Of a stretch of DNA of 64,000 bases, positions 1 to 11,699 are shown in pieces. Source of the stretch: Chrysemys picta bellii (taxonomy: Eukaryota > Chordata > Testudines > Emydidae); NCBI RefSeq assembly GCF_011386835.1, contig NC_088797.1, forward strand, positions 63,389,587-63,453,586, given 5' to 3'. How positions within the stretch are numbered: position 1 is the stretch's first letter; each line of letters opens with the position of its first letter. Position numbers and translations under genes: made by a program. Below the pieces are notes generated by a model. The model searched no databases. It saw only the letters and a program-made list of their open reading frames with translations, and was not told where the DNA came from.

Positions 1-606
1 CCGTTTATTTGGACCATCCAGGCTAATGCCAATACAATCTGGCAATCTTCGGCGTCTATTCCTCCCACTGCCAAGGTGGTGGAGAGGAAGTCCCCTCCAA
101 AGACTATGAGTACTTGTACATTCACCCCCAACCGTGCTCCCTCGTTGTACAGTACATTAATGAGAGAGAAAGAGACAGCCAACAAGCTCCCGCTTCTAAA
201 TCCAAGGATGGTAGACGCCTGGATTTATTCGGCCACAAGATCTATTCTACTGGCGGCCTACAACTCAGAGTGGCTAACCAGCAGACCCTCTTGAGTCATT
301 ATAATTATAATACCTGGAACTCGATGGGAAAGTTCAAAGAGCTTGTTCCTCAGGAGTCCAGGGAGGAGTTCAGGGCCTTGCTAGAGGAGGGCAAGAAAGT
401 AGCCAGGACATCTTTGCAGGCCTCGATAGATGCGGCAGACTCGGCAGCTAGGACTCTAGCCTCGGGCGTAGCTATGTGCCGCATTTCATGGCTGCAGGTG
501 TCCGGTCTTCCCGGGAACTGCAGCAAACTATCCAGGACCTGCCCTTTGGCCATGGTCTATTTTCAGACATAACTGACTCCAGAGTCTGAAGGATAACCGG
601 GCCATC
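1..606 (+). pseudogene. DIRS copy 1 gag-like region
   Basis: The open frame 114-572 contains LDLFGHKIYSTGGLQLRVAN, then a helix-rich stretch including DAADSAARTLASGVAM. The same stretch recurs in DIRS copy 3 (LDLFGRKMYSTGGFQL, from about 16570) and, more decayed, in copy 2 (about 5900-6290), which defines a conserved gag-like protein. Position 1 is already inside it. It stops at about 572 before the RT region. Confidence 0.75.
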
Positions 607-2731
607 ATGCGTTCATTGGGCATGCATACCCCGGTGACGCAACGTAGGCCCTTCCGACCCCAATCACAGCGCACCTACCCTAACCCCCGGCCGAGACAGG
701 ACTTCTCTAGAAGACGTAGCCGGGGTGGTAGGAGGAGACAATCTGGTCCTCAGACGGGCCAGACCCAGGACCCCCCTAAACCATCGGCGGGGCCCAAAAA
801 AACCTTTGAAGGTGCGCCCGAGGGCGGAGCACCAATCTCCTTCCAGGATCCTTCCCTACCTTTCACCAACTGCCTCTCCTATTTCCTCCCTGCGTGGTCC
901 CGCATAACGTCAGACCGCTGGGTCCTACGCACGATGGAGAGTGGATACCGCCTTCAATTTGTTTTGTCCCCCCCCCCTTCCCACCCTCCCTCCCCATCCC
1001 TCTTCAGGGACCCTTCTCACGAGCAACTCCTCCAGGAGGTCCAAATGCTCCTAACTATCGGAGCTATAGAGGAGGTTCCAAAGGAACTGCGGGGCAGTGG
1101 GTTTTACTCCTGCTACTTCCTAATCCCCAAGGCGAAGGGGGGCTGCGGCCCATTCTGTACCTGCGTGGACTCAACAAATATATGGTAAAGTTGAAGTTCC
1201 GCATGGTTTCCCTGGGGACCATTATTCCTTCCCTGGAGCCTGGTACTCCACCCTTGACATGAAGGATGCGTACTTCCACATAGCGATTTACCCGCTGTAC
1301 AGGCGCTTCCTTCGCTTTGTGGTCAACCAACAGCACTTCCAATTTACTGTCCTTCCCTTCGGCCTATCCACTGCACCAAAGGTCTTTACAAAGTGTACGG
1401 CCCTCGTACCTGCCTCACTCCATCGACATCAGATCCAAGTGTTTCCGTACCTCAACGACTGGCTCATTCAGGGTCGCTCCAAGCTCCAGGTGCAATCTCA
1501 TGTTCAGTTCACCATGAGCTTATTCAGACAGCTGGGCCTGCTGCTCAATGTCAAAAAGTCCACTTTGGAGCCGACCCAAAGAATAGATTTCATCGGAGCA
1601 GTCCTGGATTCAAATCTCGCCCGGGCATGCCTACCGCACGCCCGCTTTCAGTCCATGGCGAGCATTATCCACGGTCTCCAAAGCTTCCCGACCTCGACAG
1701 CACAGACGTGCTTCGGTCTACTGGGACACATGGCATCTTACACCTTCGTGACCAGACATGCCAGACTGCGCCTTCAGCCACTCAGGCCTGGCTCTCATCC
1801 GTGTACTGCCTGGGCCGGGACAATTTAGACACAGTGCTCACAGTACCGACGGAAATCTTAACCTCCCTGGTCTGGTGGCTGAACCCCAACTCGGTATGCG
1901 GGGGGATGCCATTCCATGCCCCACAGCCCTCCCTGGTCGTAACCCCAGACGCATCATCTCTGGGCTGGGGCGCTTATCTTGCGGACCTTCGCACACAGGG
2001 CCTTTGGTCCACACAAGAGCTATCCCTGCACATCAATGTACAGGAACTGAGAGCAGTACGCCTGGCGTGTCAGGTGTTCCGCAAACACCTTCAGGGTCAT
2101 TGTGTCGCAGTTTTCACAGACAACACAACGGCCATGTTTTACATCAACAAACAAAGGGGAGCGCGATTGTCCCCCTCTCTGTCGGGAAGCCATTTTCCTG
2201 TGGGAATTCTGCATAGCCCACTCGATTGACCTGGTGGTGTCGTTTCTCCCAGGAATCCAAAACACCTTGGCAGATCGCCTCAGCAGATCCTTTCTGGCTC
2301 ATGAGTGGTCGTTTCGCCTGGACGTTATCCATTCTGTTTTCCGGAAGTGGGGGTTTTCCCAAATAGACCTTTTTGCCTCTCGCGAGAATTGGAAGTGCCA
2401 GGTGTTCTGCTCTCTCCAGGGGCACTCCCCGGGCTCCCTATCGGAGGCCTTCCTGATACCGTGGAAAGACCACCTGTTCTACGCCTTTCCTCCATTCCCG
2501 TTAGTCCACAAAATCCTTCTCAAGTTGTGCAGAGACATGGCCCGCTTAATCTTGATCGCCTCGGCGTGGCCCAGGCAACATTGGTATACCACTCTCCTCG
2601 ATCTGTCGGTGACCACCCCACTTCCACTCCCGTTGTGGCCGGACCTGATCACTCAAGAACACGGCAGACTATGTCATCCGGACCCGCAATCCCTCCATCT
2701 CACAGCATGGATGCTGCATGACTCAATCTGA
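607..2731 (+). pseudogene. DIRS copy 1 reverse transcriptase/RNase H
   Basis: The coding region moves through several frames: 607-1188, 894-1262, 1259-1828, 1393-2229 and 2102-2731. RT features are LRPIL-LRGLN (about 1145), MKDAYFHIAI (1259) and the catalytic box at 1448-1459, which reads YLND where active relatives have YxDD. So the first catalytic Asp is Asn. RNase H features are TPDASSLGWGAYL (about 1943) and FTDNTTAMFYINKQ (about 2113). At least four frameshifts plus the active-site change make it inactive. Confidence 0.85.
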
Positions 2732-3698
2732 GCTACGTTGCTCCCACTCGGTGCAGCACGTACTTTTGGGTAGCAGAAAGCCCTCTACTAGGTCCACGTA
2801 TTTGGCCAAGTGGAAGCGTTTCTCCCGCTGGTGTGCCCTGAGCAATACTGTCCCTCTGGAGGTACCAGTACCTACCATCTTAAGCTATCTCTTGTCCTTG
2901 AAACAGCAAGGCCTGGCAGTTTCATCCATCAGAGTACACCTAGCAGCGATTTCGGCCTTCCAGCCAGGCGAAAATGGGCGCTCGGTTTTCTCCAATCCCA
3001 TGGTCAGCAGGTTCCTCAAGGAATTGGAATGTCTGTACCCACAAATTCGGCATCCAGCACCTACGTGGGACCTCAGCCTGGTCCTATCCAGACTCATGGG
3101 TGCCCCGTTCGAGCCGATGGCCACTTGCTCGCTGCTGTACAGCTTTCCTCGTCGCCATCACTTCGGCGAGACGTGTGTCGGAGCTTCGAGCCCTCACGTC
3201 GGACCCAATGTATACAGTGTTCCATAAGGACAAGGTACAGCTACGACCATATCCCGCCTTCCTTCCTAAGGTGGTGTCAACCAAGACATGGAAGGCAGTC
3301 TTCCTTCCAGTCTTCTATCCGAAGTCTCACGCTTCTCGACGAGAACAACAGCTGCACTCCCTTTTAGGAGAACGACCCAGCTGTTCGTAGCTGTGGCAGA
3401 CTGGATGAAGGGCCTTCCGGTTTCCACCCAGCGCATCTCGTCCTGGATTACATCATGCATCTATGCATGCTATGACTTGGCTGGTGTCCCAACTACGCAT
3501 CTTACCGCCCACTCCACTCGGGCTCAAGTTTCGTCCTCCGCTTTCCTGGCTCATGTACCCATACAGCAGATCTGTAGGGCAGCAACTTGGTCATACTTTG
3601 CTTCCCACTATGCGATAGTGCAGCAGTCCAGGGGTGATGCCGCATTTTGTTCAGCGGTCCTTCACTCCACGACATCTCACTCCGACCCCACTGCCTAG
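2718..3698 (+). pseudogene. DIRS copy 1 tyrosine recombinase
   Basis: The N-terminal, core-binding part starts about 2718 (SRKPSTRSTYLAKWKRF). The catalytic part shows box I Arg in SARRVSELRAL (about 3165), the H-x-x-R box as HSTR at 3510-3521, and a candidate nucleophile Tyr in FASHY at 3609-3611. All key residues are present, but the gene occupies three frames (2718-3227, about 3140-3390, 3288-3698), so two frameshifts disable it. This enzyme would integrate a circular DNA intermediate without target-site duplication. Confidence 0.85.
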
Positions 3699-3760
3699 GT
3701 AAGGCTTGGGAGTCATCTAATTGGAATCGATATGAGCAAGCACTCGAAGAAGAAAAGACA

Positions 3761-4025
3761 GTTACTCACCTTTGTAACTGTTGTTCTTCGAGATGTGTTG
3801 CTCATATCCATTCCAAACCCGCCCTCCTTCCCCTCTGTCGGAGTAGCCAGCAAGAAGGAACTGAGGGGGCGCTGGGTTGGCAGGGGCATATATCCAGCTC
3901 CATAAGGGTGCCACTCCAGGGGCACCTCAGCCAACCCACTCAGTGTTGCTAGGGTAAAAATCTTCCAAAGATCATGCACGCAGCGCAACACATCTCAAAG
4001 AACAACAGTTACAAAGGTGAGTAAC
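3761..4025. repeat. DIRS copy 1 terminal fold-back
   Basis: The 40 bp arms 3761-3800 and 3986-4025 are reverse complements with one mismatch, separated by about 185 bp of unique non-coding sequence. The same structure with related sequence ends copies 2 and 3. The right arm ends AAAGGTGAGTAAC, which is also a strong 5' splice-site consensus; the left arm gives the same on the - strand. Confidence 0.9.
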
Positions 4026-4036
4026 CGTCTTTTCCG

Positions 4037-5422
4037 ATAGTTTGAAAATTCCACTTAAGCTGCGGCACAATCTCCTGCCTTCATTAGCAAGTGCTGGTGT
4101 AACCCCCACACCTCCTGGGTGTGGTGCGCTGTCCCAGCTAGTGGCACCAAGACCACTAAAAGAGAGATTGAGTCTGCTCTACAGCTTTAGCTAAGGGCCA
4201 TATGGATTTTAGCTCATGCAGTAGAGCTCATGTATTTAGCTCCAGAGGTCCCAGGTTTGATCCTGACAACTGGGGTCTGTCAGTGTTACATTGGCAGTCC
4301 TGCTTGTGACACACAAACAGACAGGAGGTTGCTCTTTCAACAGGAAGGAACAAAATGAGTTCACCTGGGATCCCACAATTAGCTGTTAATAAATGACCAA
4401 AATTGTATATCCTTTAATCTGGGCCTCACCTTTTAAAAATCAACAGGCTTGTGGGACTTTAAAGTCATGCTTATAAGAAAATATTTCTGCTCTCTAAAGG
4501 TGAGTGTGGTGTAAATTAGATCCATACTCTGGGGTTTAGGCTTAAGTTAGAGCTAGATACTGGCTAACAAGTTCATTGAGTTGAGTACTTGGGAGAAGTA
4601 CTGTCAGCAAAAGTATCACAGCCTCCACGTGTCTGACCCTTTTCTTTTATCGTTGGAGAGGCTCTAGACTAAAGTCTGTTCTGTTACGAGGGCTATACTT
4701 AAAAAGCAAATGTTCTGTGAGATGGTCCCCTCATGTTTCTGCTTTTGGGATGCAGGTCTCTGCTGCAGAGCTTTAGAACTTTGCAGAAAGCTGCATCTGT
4801 TGGGTGGGGCACAAGGGCCTTTTTGTGACACTGAATGTTTGGTGTCCAAAGATATTAACAGAAGTGCCAGCCCCACCCACCTCTGTTCCCCCTTTTAGTG
4901 CATTGACAGCAAGTAGAGGAAACTGTCACTGTGTCCAGAGCCTGGTCCTTGGCCATGTCTTTCTCCTTTTTCTCTTAAAAATCTTGGTGAAAAGTAGAAG
5001 CATTAACACTAGTTTTTAGTGTAGTTGGTGCACTGCTGCACACTTTGGCATCTGCCAGCCTTCCAGCACTCCTTCCCCAGACAGACATGAGTGTGTTTCT
5101 TTTTCAGAACTGTGCAGAACAGTCAGGTGGGGGGGGGGGGGCTGTCTAACTGGCTGTTCATGGTGTTGGGGAGTTTGAGGAGGGGGTGCTGGAAGGCTGG
5201 CATCACTACTGGGGCAATTATGATTGTGGTTGCTTTAGTGATGAGTAGTGCATCTCTGGGTGGAGGAGTAAAATGTATGTCATGTTAGACGCCGTAGCTT
5301 TTTATTTCCTTGCTTTGGTGGTTTTGTCTTATGTGTGGTATATAGAGCAACCTTATCTTGTCTGCTAATTAGAATGGGGTTTAATCTTTATTATCTTTGT
5401 TCTTCCTGTGTTCTATTTCCAG
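4037..5422 (+). other. TUBGCP2 intron segment, mostly unassigned
   Basis: Apart from the SINE at about 4150-4320 and a run of 12 or so G at about 5129-5141, I see no gene or recognisable repeat in this stretch before the exon at 5423. Confidence 0.5.
4150..4320 (+). mobile_element. tRNA-derived SINE (turtle CryI/polIII type)
   Basis: The tRNA-like head has an A-box-like TAGCTCATGCAGTAGAGC at about 4211 and a B-box GGTTTGATCC at 4254-4263. The surrounding text (acagctttagctaagg, ctccagaggtccc) matches my memory of the tortoise polymerase III SINE family. The tail past 4320 is not clear. Confidence 0.65.
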
Positions 5423-5551
5423 GAAAGCTTTAACCAGATACCAGATGCTTTTCAGACACATGTTCTATTGCAAGCACGTGGAGAGACAGTTGTGCAATGT
5501 TTGGATCAGCAATAAGGCTGCTAAGGAGTACTCACTACATTCAGCTAAGTG
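5423..5551 (+). CDS. TUBGCP2: TUBGCP2 coding exon (first visible)
   Basis: The exon begins after a pyrimidine-rich acceptor (ttctatttccag) and ends at a GT donor (gtatgg). It is 129 nt long: one base completing an upstream Arg codon, 42 full codons, then two bases (TG) of a Trp codon. The peptide contains ALTRYQMLFRHMF and CKHVERQL, a very conserved GCP2 stretch in the gamma-tubulin-binding domain. The Trp codon is completed by the first G of the exon at 20519, which confirms the phase. An in-frame ISR before the boundary is intronic. Confidence 0.93.
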
Positions 5552-5869
5552 GTATGGCTTTTTTTCTCCCACTGGAGTATTGTGAAGTTTTTTTTTCTTC
5601 TTAGTGGTTACACATTTTAAATGTCCCTTGTTCTGGTCCCTTCTCTAAGTCATTGTACGTGCCTTTGCCAGGCGAAGAGCCAACTGCAGTTGTTTTAAGC
5701 AGCATTTCAGCATCTGATAGAAAGCCTGCTGATTAATTCAGACCTTGTACTTAATGGTTATTATTCTTTAAAGATAATTTAGTGCTAGTAAAGTATTAGT
5801 AAAGTGTACCCACCCCCGGTGAGGTCTCTGGTGGTCTTAGCCCCCAGTAAGAAAGATGACAGGGAAATA
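5552..5869 (+). other. TUBGCP2 intron segment with nothing recognised
   Basis: T-rich intronic sequence follows the donor. No gene, exon or repeat that I can name. Confidence 0.5.
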
Positions 5870-6291
5870 GGTGTCTACCCCAAAATCAAAGTATGCTAAA
5901 ACACTCAACCTGTTTGGCAGAAAGCTGGCCTGCAGTTCAAGATCACTAACCAGCTGGCATTGCTGGGGCACTATGACTTTAACTTCTGGGACAATATATT
6001 AAAATTTATAGACACATTGCCAAAGGATGCAAGACAAGACTTTCTTGGTTGCTAAATGAGGGAAAGTTATTGGCTAGAACCTCATTTCAGGTGGGGTTGG
6101 ATGCTGCTGACTCTGCTGCTAGGGCATGGCATTGGCCATTTCAATGCACAGATGTTCATGGCTCCAGTCATTAGGTCTCCCTCGAGGTCCAACAGACTTT
6201 CCCTTTGAAGGGTGATCCGTTTTTCTGCAAGCAGACTACATGACAAGCCACGTATTCTGAAAGACTCCAGGTCAACACTCAGATCTTTGGG

Positions 6292-9200
6292 CATAGATTC
6301 ATAGATTCTAGGACTGGAAGGGACCTTGAGAGGTCATAGAGTCCAGTCCCCTGCCCGCATGGCAGGACCAAATACTGTCTAGACCATCCCTGATAGACAT
6401 TTATCTAACCTACTCTTAAATATCTCCAGAGATGGAGATTCCACAACCTCCCTAGGCAATTTATTCCAGTGTTTAACCACCCTGACAGTTAGGAACTTTT
6501 TCCTAATGTCCAACCTAGACCTCCCTTGCTGCAGTTTAAGCCCATTGCTTCTTGTTCTATCCTTAGAGGCTAAGGTGAACAAGTTTTCTCCCTCCTCCTT
6601 ATGACACCCTTTTAGATACCTGAAAACTGCTATCATGTCCCCTCTCAGTCTTCTCTTTTCCAAACTAAACAAACCCAATTCCTTCAGCCTTCCTTCATAG
6701 GTCATGTTCTCAAGACCTTTAATCATTCTTGTTGCTCTTCTCTGGACCCTTTCCAATTTCTCCACATCTTTCTTGAAATGCGGTGCCCAGAACTGGACAC
6801 AATACTCCAGCTGAGGCCTAACCAGAGCAGAGTAGAGCGGAAGAATGACTTCTCGTGTCTTGCTCACAACACACCTGTTAATACATCCCATAATCATGTT
6901 TGCTTTTTTTGCAAGCATCACACTGTTGATGCATATTTAGCTTGTGGTCCACTATAACCCCTAGATCCCTTTCTGCCGTACTCCTTCCTAGACAGTCTCT
7001 TGCCATTCTGTATGTGTGAAACTGATTTTTTCTTCCTAAGTGGAGCACTTTGCATTTGTCTTTGTTAAACTTCATCCTGTTTACCTCAGACCATTTCTCC
7101 AATTTGTCCAGCTCATTTTGAATTAAGACCCTGTCCTCCAAAGCAGTTGCAATCCCTCCCAGTTTGGTATCATCCACAAACTTAATAAGCGTATTTTCTA
7201 TGCCAATATCTAAGTCATTAATGAAGAGCTTGAACAGAGCCGGTCTCAAAACAGACCCCTGCGGAACCCCACTCGTTATGCCTTTCCAGCAGGATTGGGA
7301 ACCATTAATAACAACTCTCTGAGTACGGTTATCCAGCCAGTTATGCACCCACCATCTAAATTGTATTTGCCTAGTTTATCGATAAGAATATCATGCGAGA
7401 CCGTATCAAATGCCTTACTAAAGTCTAGGTATACCACATCCACAGCTTCTCCCTCATCCACAAGACTCGTTATCCTGTAGAAGAAAGCTGTCAGATTGGT
7501 TTGACATGATTTGTTCTTTACAAATCCATGCTGGCTGTTCCCTATCACCTTACCACCTTCCAAGTGTTTGCAGATGATTTCCTTAATTACTTGCTCCATT
7601 ATCTTCCCTGGCACAGAAGTTAAACTAACTGGTCTGTAGTTTCCTGGGTTGTTTTTATTTCCCTTTTTATAGATGGGCACTATATTTGCCCTTTTCCAGT
7701 CTTCTGGAATCTCTCCCGTCTCCCATGATTTTCCAAAGATAATAGCTAGAGGCTCAGATACCTCCTCTATTAGCTCCTTGAGTATTCTAGGATGCATTTC
7801 ATCAGGCCCTGGTGACTTGCAGGCATCTAACTTTTCTAAGTGATTTTTAACTTGTTCTTTTTTTATTTTATCTGCTAAACCTACCCCCTTGCCATTAGCA
7901 TTCACTATGTTAGGCATTCCTTCAGACTTCTCGGTGAAGACAGAAACAAAGAAGTCATTAAGCATCTCTGCCATTTCTAAGTTTCCTGTTACTGTTTCTC
8001 CCTCTTCACTAAGCAGTTGGCCTACCCTGTCTTTGGTCTTCCTCTTGCTTCTAATGTATTATTTCCCTTTGTTCCCGTAGCTAGTTTGAGCTCATTTTGT
8101 GCCTTTGCCTTTCTAATCTTGCCCCTGCATTCCTGTGTTGTTTGCCTGTATTCATCCTTTGTAATCTGTCCTAGTTTCCATTTTTTATATGACTCCTTTT
8201 TATTTTTTAGATCATGCAAGATCTCGTGGTTAAGCCAAGGTGGTCTTTTGCCACATTTTCTATCTTTCCTAACCAGCGGAATAGCTTGCTTTTGGGCCCT
8301 TAATAGTGTCCCTTTGAAAAACTGCCAACTCTCCTCAGTTGTTTTTCCCGTCAGTCTTGATTCCCATGGGACCTTATCTATCAGCTCTCTGAGCTTACCA
8401 AAATCCGCCTTCCTGAAATCCATTGTCTCTATTTTGCTGTTCTCTCTTCTACCCTTCCTTAGAATTTCAAACTCTATGATTTCATGATCACTTTCACCCA
8501 AGCTGCCTTCTACTTTCAAATTCTCAACGAGTTCCTCCCTATTTGTTAAAGTCAAGTCTAGAACAGCTTCCTCCCTAGTAGTTTTTTCAACCTTCTGAAA
8601 TAAAAAGTTGTCTGCAATGCAGTCCAAGAATTTGTTGGATAGTCTGTGCCCCGCCGTGTTATTTTCCCAACATATAGTTGAAGTCCCCCATCACCACCAA
8701 ATCTAGGGCTTTGGATGATTTTGTTAGTTGTTTAAAAAAAGCCTCATCCACCTCTTCCACCTGGTTAGGTGGCCTGTAGTAGACTCCTAGCATGACATCA
8801 CCCTTGTTTTTTACCCCGTTTAGCCTAACCCAGAGACTCTCAACACTTCCATCTCCTATGTCCATCTCTACCTCAGTCCAAGTGTGTAAATTTTTAATAT
8901 ATAAGGCAACACCTCCTCCCTTTTCCCCCGTCTATCCTTCCTGAGCAAACTGTACCCATCCACACCAACATTCCAATCATGTGTATTATCCCACCAAGTT
9001 TCAGTGATGCCAACAATGTCATAGTTGTATTTATTTATTAGCGCTTCCAGTTCTTCCTGCTATGGGTAATAACCCATACTTCTCGCATTTGTATATAGGC
9101 ATCTAAGATACTGGTTTGATCTTTCCTCCCAGTTTTGTCCTGACCCTCCTTTCTCTCTACCAATATAGCCCACACTCCCTCTCGTTTCCGACCCATCTCC

Positions 9201-9438
9201 CAGGTCTCCATGTTCCCCACTTACCTGTGGGCTTTGCTCACCTGTCCCTGTCGAACCTAGTTTAAAGCCCTCCTCACTAGGTTAGCCGGTCTGTGTCCAA
9301 ATAGGGTCTTTCCCCTCCTTGAAAGGTGAACGCCATCTCTGCCTAGCAGTCCTTCCTCGAATAGCATCCCGCCCCAAAGAAAAAGCAGTTTTGTCCTCAG
9401 CAGCCACACTGCTATTTTGCTTTCACACCTTGCCACTA
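6292..9438 (-). mobile_element. CR1 LINE copy A (long, 5'-truncated)
   Basis: The 3' end is at the left, where the CR1-type tail catagattcatagattc lies at 6296-6312. Reading leftward on the - strand, the element shows the C-terminal end of ORF1 (GRDGVHLSRRG, about 9330), endonuclease ([11 protein letters not shown], about 8665) and reverse transcriptase ([42 protein letters not shown]). It splits DIRS copy 2, so it is the younger insertion. The 5' end meets a hAT fragment at about 9440. Confidence 0.9.
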
Positions 9439-9508
9439 GGACAGGGGTTCTCAAACTGGGGGTCGGGACCCCTTGGGGGGTCGCAAGGTTATTACATGGT
9501 GGGGTCAC
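6379..9508 (-). pseudogene. CR1 copy A ORF2 (endonuclease-RT) remnant with ORF1 tail
   Basis: Open frames in order of transcription are 9257-9508 (SGNH-esterase end of ORF1, running into hAT sequence), 8659-8865 (endonuclease, catalytic GDFN present), 8022-8627 (linker, with the conserved [10 protein letters not shown]), 7276-7974 (RT palm), 6878-7348 (RT with F-V-D-D, where most CR1s have FADD) and 6379-6921 (RT thumb/C-terminus to the stop). Frameshifts near 7340, 6915 and 8640 disable it. The intervals are well conserved, so this is a fairly recent copy. Confidence 0.85.
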
Positions 9509-9632
9509 GAGCTGTCAGCCTCCACCCAAACCCAGCTTTGCCTCCGACGTTTATAATGGTGTTAAATTTATAAAAAAGTGTTTTTAGTGTATAAGGGGGG
9601 GTCGCACTCAGAGGCTTGCTGCTATTTTCTTC
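9440..9632 (+). mobile_element. hAT-like MITE fragment (ggttctcaaac family)
   Basis: Starts caggggttctcaaactggg. It matches the complete copies at 43102-43315 and 62256-62473 through gtcgcactcagaggcttg, then loses the right terminal inverted repeat at about 9622, next to DIRS copy 2. Confidence 0.8.
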
Positions 9633-9635
9633 ATC

Positions 9636-10232
9636 TCATCTGGTCACCCTACTCACCACAGACCAGTGGGTCTGAAGCACAGTGGAATTGGGATAAACCC
9701 TTTAGTTCATTTCTATCCCCCCTTCCCACTACCTTCCCTATACATCTTCGGGGACCACTCTCATGAGGAAGTTCTCCTTTGGGAGGTGCAGTGTCTCCTA
9801 CAGTTGAGAGCCATAGAGGAGGATCCGCAGTTGCACAGAGGGAAGGGGTCTTATTCCCTATATTTCCTGATCCCAAAAGCAAAATGAGGCCTCAGACCCA
9901 TACTAGACCTGTGTCACCTCAACAAACATTTAAGAGACTGGAATTCTGCACTCAACTTAAAAGATGCGCATTTCCATATGGCAATACAAAAGTGTATGGT
10001 AGCAGTGGCTCCTTTCCTCAGAAAATCAGGAATTCAAGTGTTTCCCTACCTGGATGACTGGTTGGTGAGAGGGTGGTCCAACGCTCAGGTGCTGTCCAGC
10101 ATGATTGTGATCCAATCCACCTTTGACACGCTTGGCATCAACACAGAGAAGTCAGTCCTATCTCCTGTACAAAAATAGAGTTCATAGGAGCAGTCTTGGA
10201 CTCTCCAAAAGCAAAACCTTCCTTCCCCAGGT
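9636..10232 (+). pseudogene. DIRS copy 2 reverse transcriptase remnant
   Basis: Fragments in shifting frames match copies 1 and 3: a stretch around EEVLLWEVQCLLQLRAIEED (about 9760), YFLIPKAK (about 9865), and VFPYLDDWLVRG at about 10040, where the catalytic YLDD is intact. The frame is broken several times. RNase H is missing. Confidence 0.8.
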
Positions 10233-10425
10233 ACATAAGAACATAAGAATGGCCCTACTGGGTCAGACCAAAGGTCCATCTAGCCCAGTATCCTGTCTTC
10301 CGACAGTGGCCAGTGCCAGGTGCCCCCGCGGGAATGAACAGAACAGGTAATCATCAAGTGATCCATCCCCTGTCGCTTATTCCCAGCTTCTGGCAAACAG
10401 AGGCTAGGGACACCATTCTAGACAA
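10233..10425 (-). mobile_element. CR1 LINE 3' tail fragment
   Basis: acataagaacataagaatgg, then tgggtcagaccaaaggtcc, is the reverse complement of the CR1 3' untranslated end, also present at 12929 and 33628. It interrupts DIRS copy 2 between RT and recombinase. Confidence 0.85.
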
Positions 10426-10439
10426 TGCTGGCCATTGCT

Positions 10440-11250
10440 TTAGATCTGAAGGTTTATCCCACCGTAACAGTGCAAAATTGCCTCAGGCTTCTTGCAGCCA
10501 TAACAGGTTTTTGTCAGAAGATAGACGGATATTCAGTATTCGCTCATTCAACAGCAAAGAGATTCCTCAAGGGTATGTGTAACCTCTTCCCACAAATCAG
10601 ATGTCCTTTACCAGCATGGGACATTAATCTGGTCTTCAGGGGCCTAACAAAACCCCCTTTTGAACTCCTGGCCACATACTCACTTATGCATCTGTCTATG
10701 AAAACAGCATTCCTAGTGGCCATCACGTCAGCTCAGAGGATCGAGGAAATAGGGGCTGTAATGGTACACCCTCCCTTCACAATTTTCTTTAAGGCAAAGG
10801 TCACACTGAGATCACACCCAAAGTTCCTCTCCAAAGTAGCCTCGTCCTTCCATATAAAACAGTTCATTCACCTTCCCTCCTTCTTCCAAAAGCCTGACCC
10901 TAACAACAGAGAAGCAATATTGCATACACTTGATGTCAGGAAAGCTTTGTGGCATTCTATTTGGATAGAACAAAAGACTTTAGGAAATCTCCTAATCTAT
11001 TCCTCTCAATTGCAGACAGATTCAAGGGATCTGCAATATCAGATCAGAGACTCCAGATGAATATCGAACTGCATTAACTATTGCTGTCATGCCCGCAATC
11101 TGCAACCTCCATTTGGAATCCAAACTCGTTCCATGAGATCCGTTTCCACTTCTGTAGCCTTCATCAAAAATGTTCCCATTACAGAAATAAGCAGAGCAGC
11201 AACTTGGGCATCCGCTCATACATTTTCAGAATGTTATGAATGTTACCCAT
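10440..11250 (+). pseudogene. DIRS copy 2 tyrosine recombinase remnant
   Basis: The long open frame to 11060 includes FLKGMCNLFPQI and the box I segment ITSAQRIEEIGAV, where the catalytic Arg is kept. Then a frame change leads to SMRSVSTSVAFI and EISRAATWASAHTF. The HxxR box reads RSMR, so the His is Arg. The N-terminal part was lost with the adjoining deletion. Confidence 0.78.
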
Positions 11251-11398
11251 GACTCAGCATGTGATGCCATGTTTGCCTCCACATTATTAGCATCAGTAAT
11301 AGACTCGACTCTGAAGCCCCACCCCTCCATCAGGGATACCGCTGTAGAGTCACCCACAGTGGAGCACCCATAATGACACTACTCAAAGAAGAAAGAAT

Positions 11399-11699
11399 GG
11401 GTTACTCACCTTGTACAGTAACTGTGGTTCTTCGAGATGTGTGTCCCCATGGGTGCTCCACAACCCTCCCTTCTCCCCTCTACTTTGGAGTTCTCAATAA
11501 AGGGCTCTGTGGGGAGAGAAGGAACTGAGGGCAGTTTGCCCGCACAGTACTAGATAGCCTCAAGACAGAGAGCGCAAGTGTGAGCCAAATGGAGACTGCT
11601 ACCTAAAATCTCTGATCAGAAGTGCAGGGATGCAGATACCCCTACAATGGAATATGCCTAGGGACTCTCATCTCAAAGAACCACAAAGTTAGTAACCCC
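11399..11699. repeat. DIRS copy 2 terminal fold-back (diverged)
   Basis: The left arm begins ggttactcaccttg at about 11399. The right arm ends caaagttagtaacc at about 11697. They are imperfect reverse complements with a small gap in the right arm. The architecture matches copies 1 and 3, which supports the element boundary near 11702. Confidence 0.75.

Larger units (their letters stand above)
1..4036 (+). mobile_element. DIRS-like retrotransposon copy 1 (left end outside window)
   Basis: Parts in order: gag-like C-terminal region, reverse transcriptase, RNase H, tyrosine recombinase, then a non-coding 3' end with a fold-back. This set and order, with a tyrosine recombinase in place of a DDE integrase, defines DIRS-type elements. 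The non-coding end carries 40 bp inverted arms at 3761-3800 and 3986-4025 with one mismatch. The element lies in a TUBGCP2 intron in the sense orientation. Several frameshifts mean that this copy is dead. Its true 5' end is off the window. Confidence 0.88.

Noticed and set aside
8017..8487. + strand 156-codon hydrophobic open frame.
   Set aside because: Antisense shadow of the CR1 copy A coding region, which is strongly recognisable on the - strand.
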